A DNA stretch of 6,419 nt from an uncultured Clostridia bacterium. Lineage in GTDB: Bacteria; Bacillota; Clostridia; Oscillospirales; QAKW01. A program made the position numbers and the translations under genes. Below, piece after piece: positions 5,601-6,419 of this stretch; the stretch's first letter is position 1; every line of letters starts with the position of its first letter. The stretch is taken from NCBI GenBank assembly GCA_944387905.1, contig CALXGU010000090.1, forward strand, positions 1 to 6,419, given 5' to 3'. The notes under the pieces were generated by a model. That model did no database searches. It was not told the DNA's origin and saw nothing but the letters and a program-made list of their open reading frames with translations.

Positions 5601-6419
5601 AAAAAGATATTATCATAATAGGCGCCGGGCCGTGCGGCGCGACAGCGGCAATATACACGGCAAGGGCGGGGCTTGACGTCATGGTTTTCGACAACGGACA
5701 GAGCGCGCTCTTAAAGGCGGATAAAATAGAGAATTACTACGGATTTGACACCATTTCAGGCAGACAGCTTTATGAACGCGGCGTAAAACAGCTGGAGAGC
5801 ATGGGTGTTGAGAGGGCGGTCAGCCAGGTGCTGTCCGTTGCGTGGGACGGCGCGTTCACTGTCGGCACCGACGCGGGAAAATATACAAGCGACGCGCTTC
5901 TTATCGCGACGGGTGCCAAGCGTGAGAAGCCGCCGGTGCCCGCCTTTGACGATTATCTGGGCAGGGGCGCCAGCTACTGCGCGGTATGCGACGGCTTCTT
6001 TTATAAAGGCAGGGACGTCGCGGTAATAGGCTCGGGAGAGTATGCGCTGTCCGAGGCAAATGAGCTGAAAGGCTTTTGCCGCTCGGTATATATTCTGACA
6101 AACGGACAGAATCAGACCGCGGATTTTTCGGGGTTTGAGGTCTTCAGCTCAAAAATTACGGGCATAGAGTGCGATGAGAGCATAACGGGCGTTGTGTTTG
6201 AAGATAAAGTCATACCGGTGTCGGGGCTTTTTGCGGCTGTCGGGGTCGCGGGCGCCGTGGATTTTGCAAGACATATAGGCGCCGCCGTAAAGGGCGCGTC
6301 GATACTGGTCAACGACAGGTGCGAGACCAACGTCCCCGGTCTGTACGCGGCGGGCGACTGTACAGACGGCATAAAGCAGATAGGCACCGCGGTCGGAGCG
6401 GGACTAACCGCAGCAATGC
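5597..6419 (+). CDS. Thioredoxin-reductase-like flavoprotein with CxxC and atypical pyridine-nucleotide domain, C-terminus cut by window edge
   Basis: The frame runs from ATG 5597 past the right edge, giving 274 residues. Seen: FAD-binding GAGPCGATAA at 9-18; IATGA at 103-107; redox CAVCDG at 128-133 (C128, C131), the position and spacing of the thioredoxin reductase disulfide; a second Rossmann glycine motif GSGEYA at 145-150; and the FAD-ribityl motif AAGDCTDGIKQIGTAVGAG at 251-269. Odd: the HRRxxxR segment that binds the NADPH 2'-phosphate is missing (VYILTNGQN occupies its place). The distance from the CxxC to the AGD motif is about 26 residues shorter than in E. coli TrxB. Known: clostridial ferredoxin-dependent flavin thioredoxin reductases also lack NADPH motifs. 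That reading, or another electron donor, is inference. No ribosome site is close to the ATG, so translation probably depends on coupling through the ATGA overlap with coaX. Confidence 0.88.
   Translation, partial: MKKDIIIIGAGPCGATAAIYTARAGLDVMVFDNGQSALLKADKIENYYGFDTISGRQLYERGVKQLESMGVERAVSQVLSVAWDGAFTVGTDAGKYTSDALLIATGAKREKPPVPAFDDYLGRGASYCAVCDGFFYKGRDVAVIGSGEYALSEANELKGFCRSVYILTNGQNQTADFSGFEVFSSKITGIECDESITGVVFEDKVIPVSGLFAAVGVAGAVDFARHIGAAVKGASILVNDRCETNVPGLYAAGDCTDGIKQIGTAVGAGLTAAM

Overview
The window reads as a chromosomal, housekeeping-type stretch from a low-to-mid GC Firmicute of the class Clostridia. An Oscillospiraceae/Ruminococcus-like source is my best guess. The evidence is protein family content (TrmK, short NIF3, RqcH, type III pantothenate kinase), strong GGAGG-type ribosome sites, sigma-A-like promoters, and heavy use of ATA for isoleucine beside GC-rich codons. 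The genus cannot be fixed from this sequence.

Layout. Two transcription units diverge from an intergenic gap of 164 bases (1543-1706). Leftward (minus strand) lie a polysaccharide deacetylase family gene (1542 to 700) and, joined by a 4-base ATGA overlap, an acyl-ACP thioesterase gene that runs off the left edge. Rightward (plus strand) lie five tightly packed genes: trmK (1707-2372), a short NIF3/DUF34 protein (2362-3111), the NFACT-family ribosome quality control factor rqcH (3115-4839), coaX (4836-5600) and a thioredoxin-reductase-like flavoprotein that is cut by the right edge (5597 onward). Junctions are an 11-base overlap, a 3-base gap and two ATGA overlaps, so this looks like one operon with translational coupling.

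The gap holds two back-to-back sigma-A-like promoters whose -35 boxes are 9 bases apart: TTGACA-17-TAAAAT leftward and TTGTAA-17-TATAAT rightward. The leftward leader contains a 9-bp inverted repeat followed by five T's just before the ribosome site, a possible attenuator. The rightward -10 box sits in a perfect 22-bp AT-only palindrome.

How the genes fit together. The plus-strand operon groups translation upkeep (tRNA m1A22 methylation, rescue of stalled 60S-like/50S peptidyl-tRNA complexes), cofactor supply (CoA) and thiol redox. These are linked by co-expression rather than by one pathway. The leftward pair could act on glycan and acyl-chain metabolism, but no joint pathway is demonstrated.

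I found no mobile element, CRISPR array, tRNA, rRNA or phage gene. The points most worth checking are the thioredoxin-reductase-like protein, which keeps the CxxC but lacks the usual NADPH 2'-phosphate motif and has a shortened second domain; the Glu-to-Gln change at the inferred catalytic position of the thioesterase; and the leader hairpin of the deacetylase gene.
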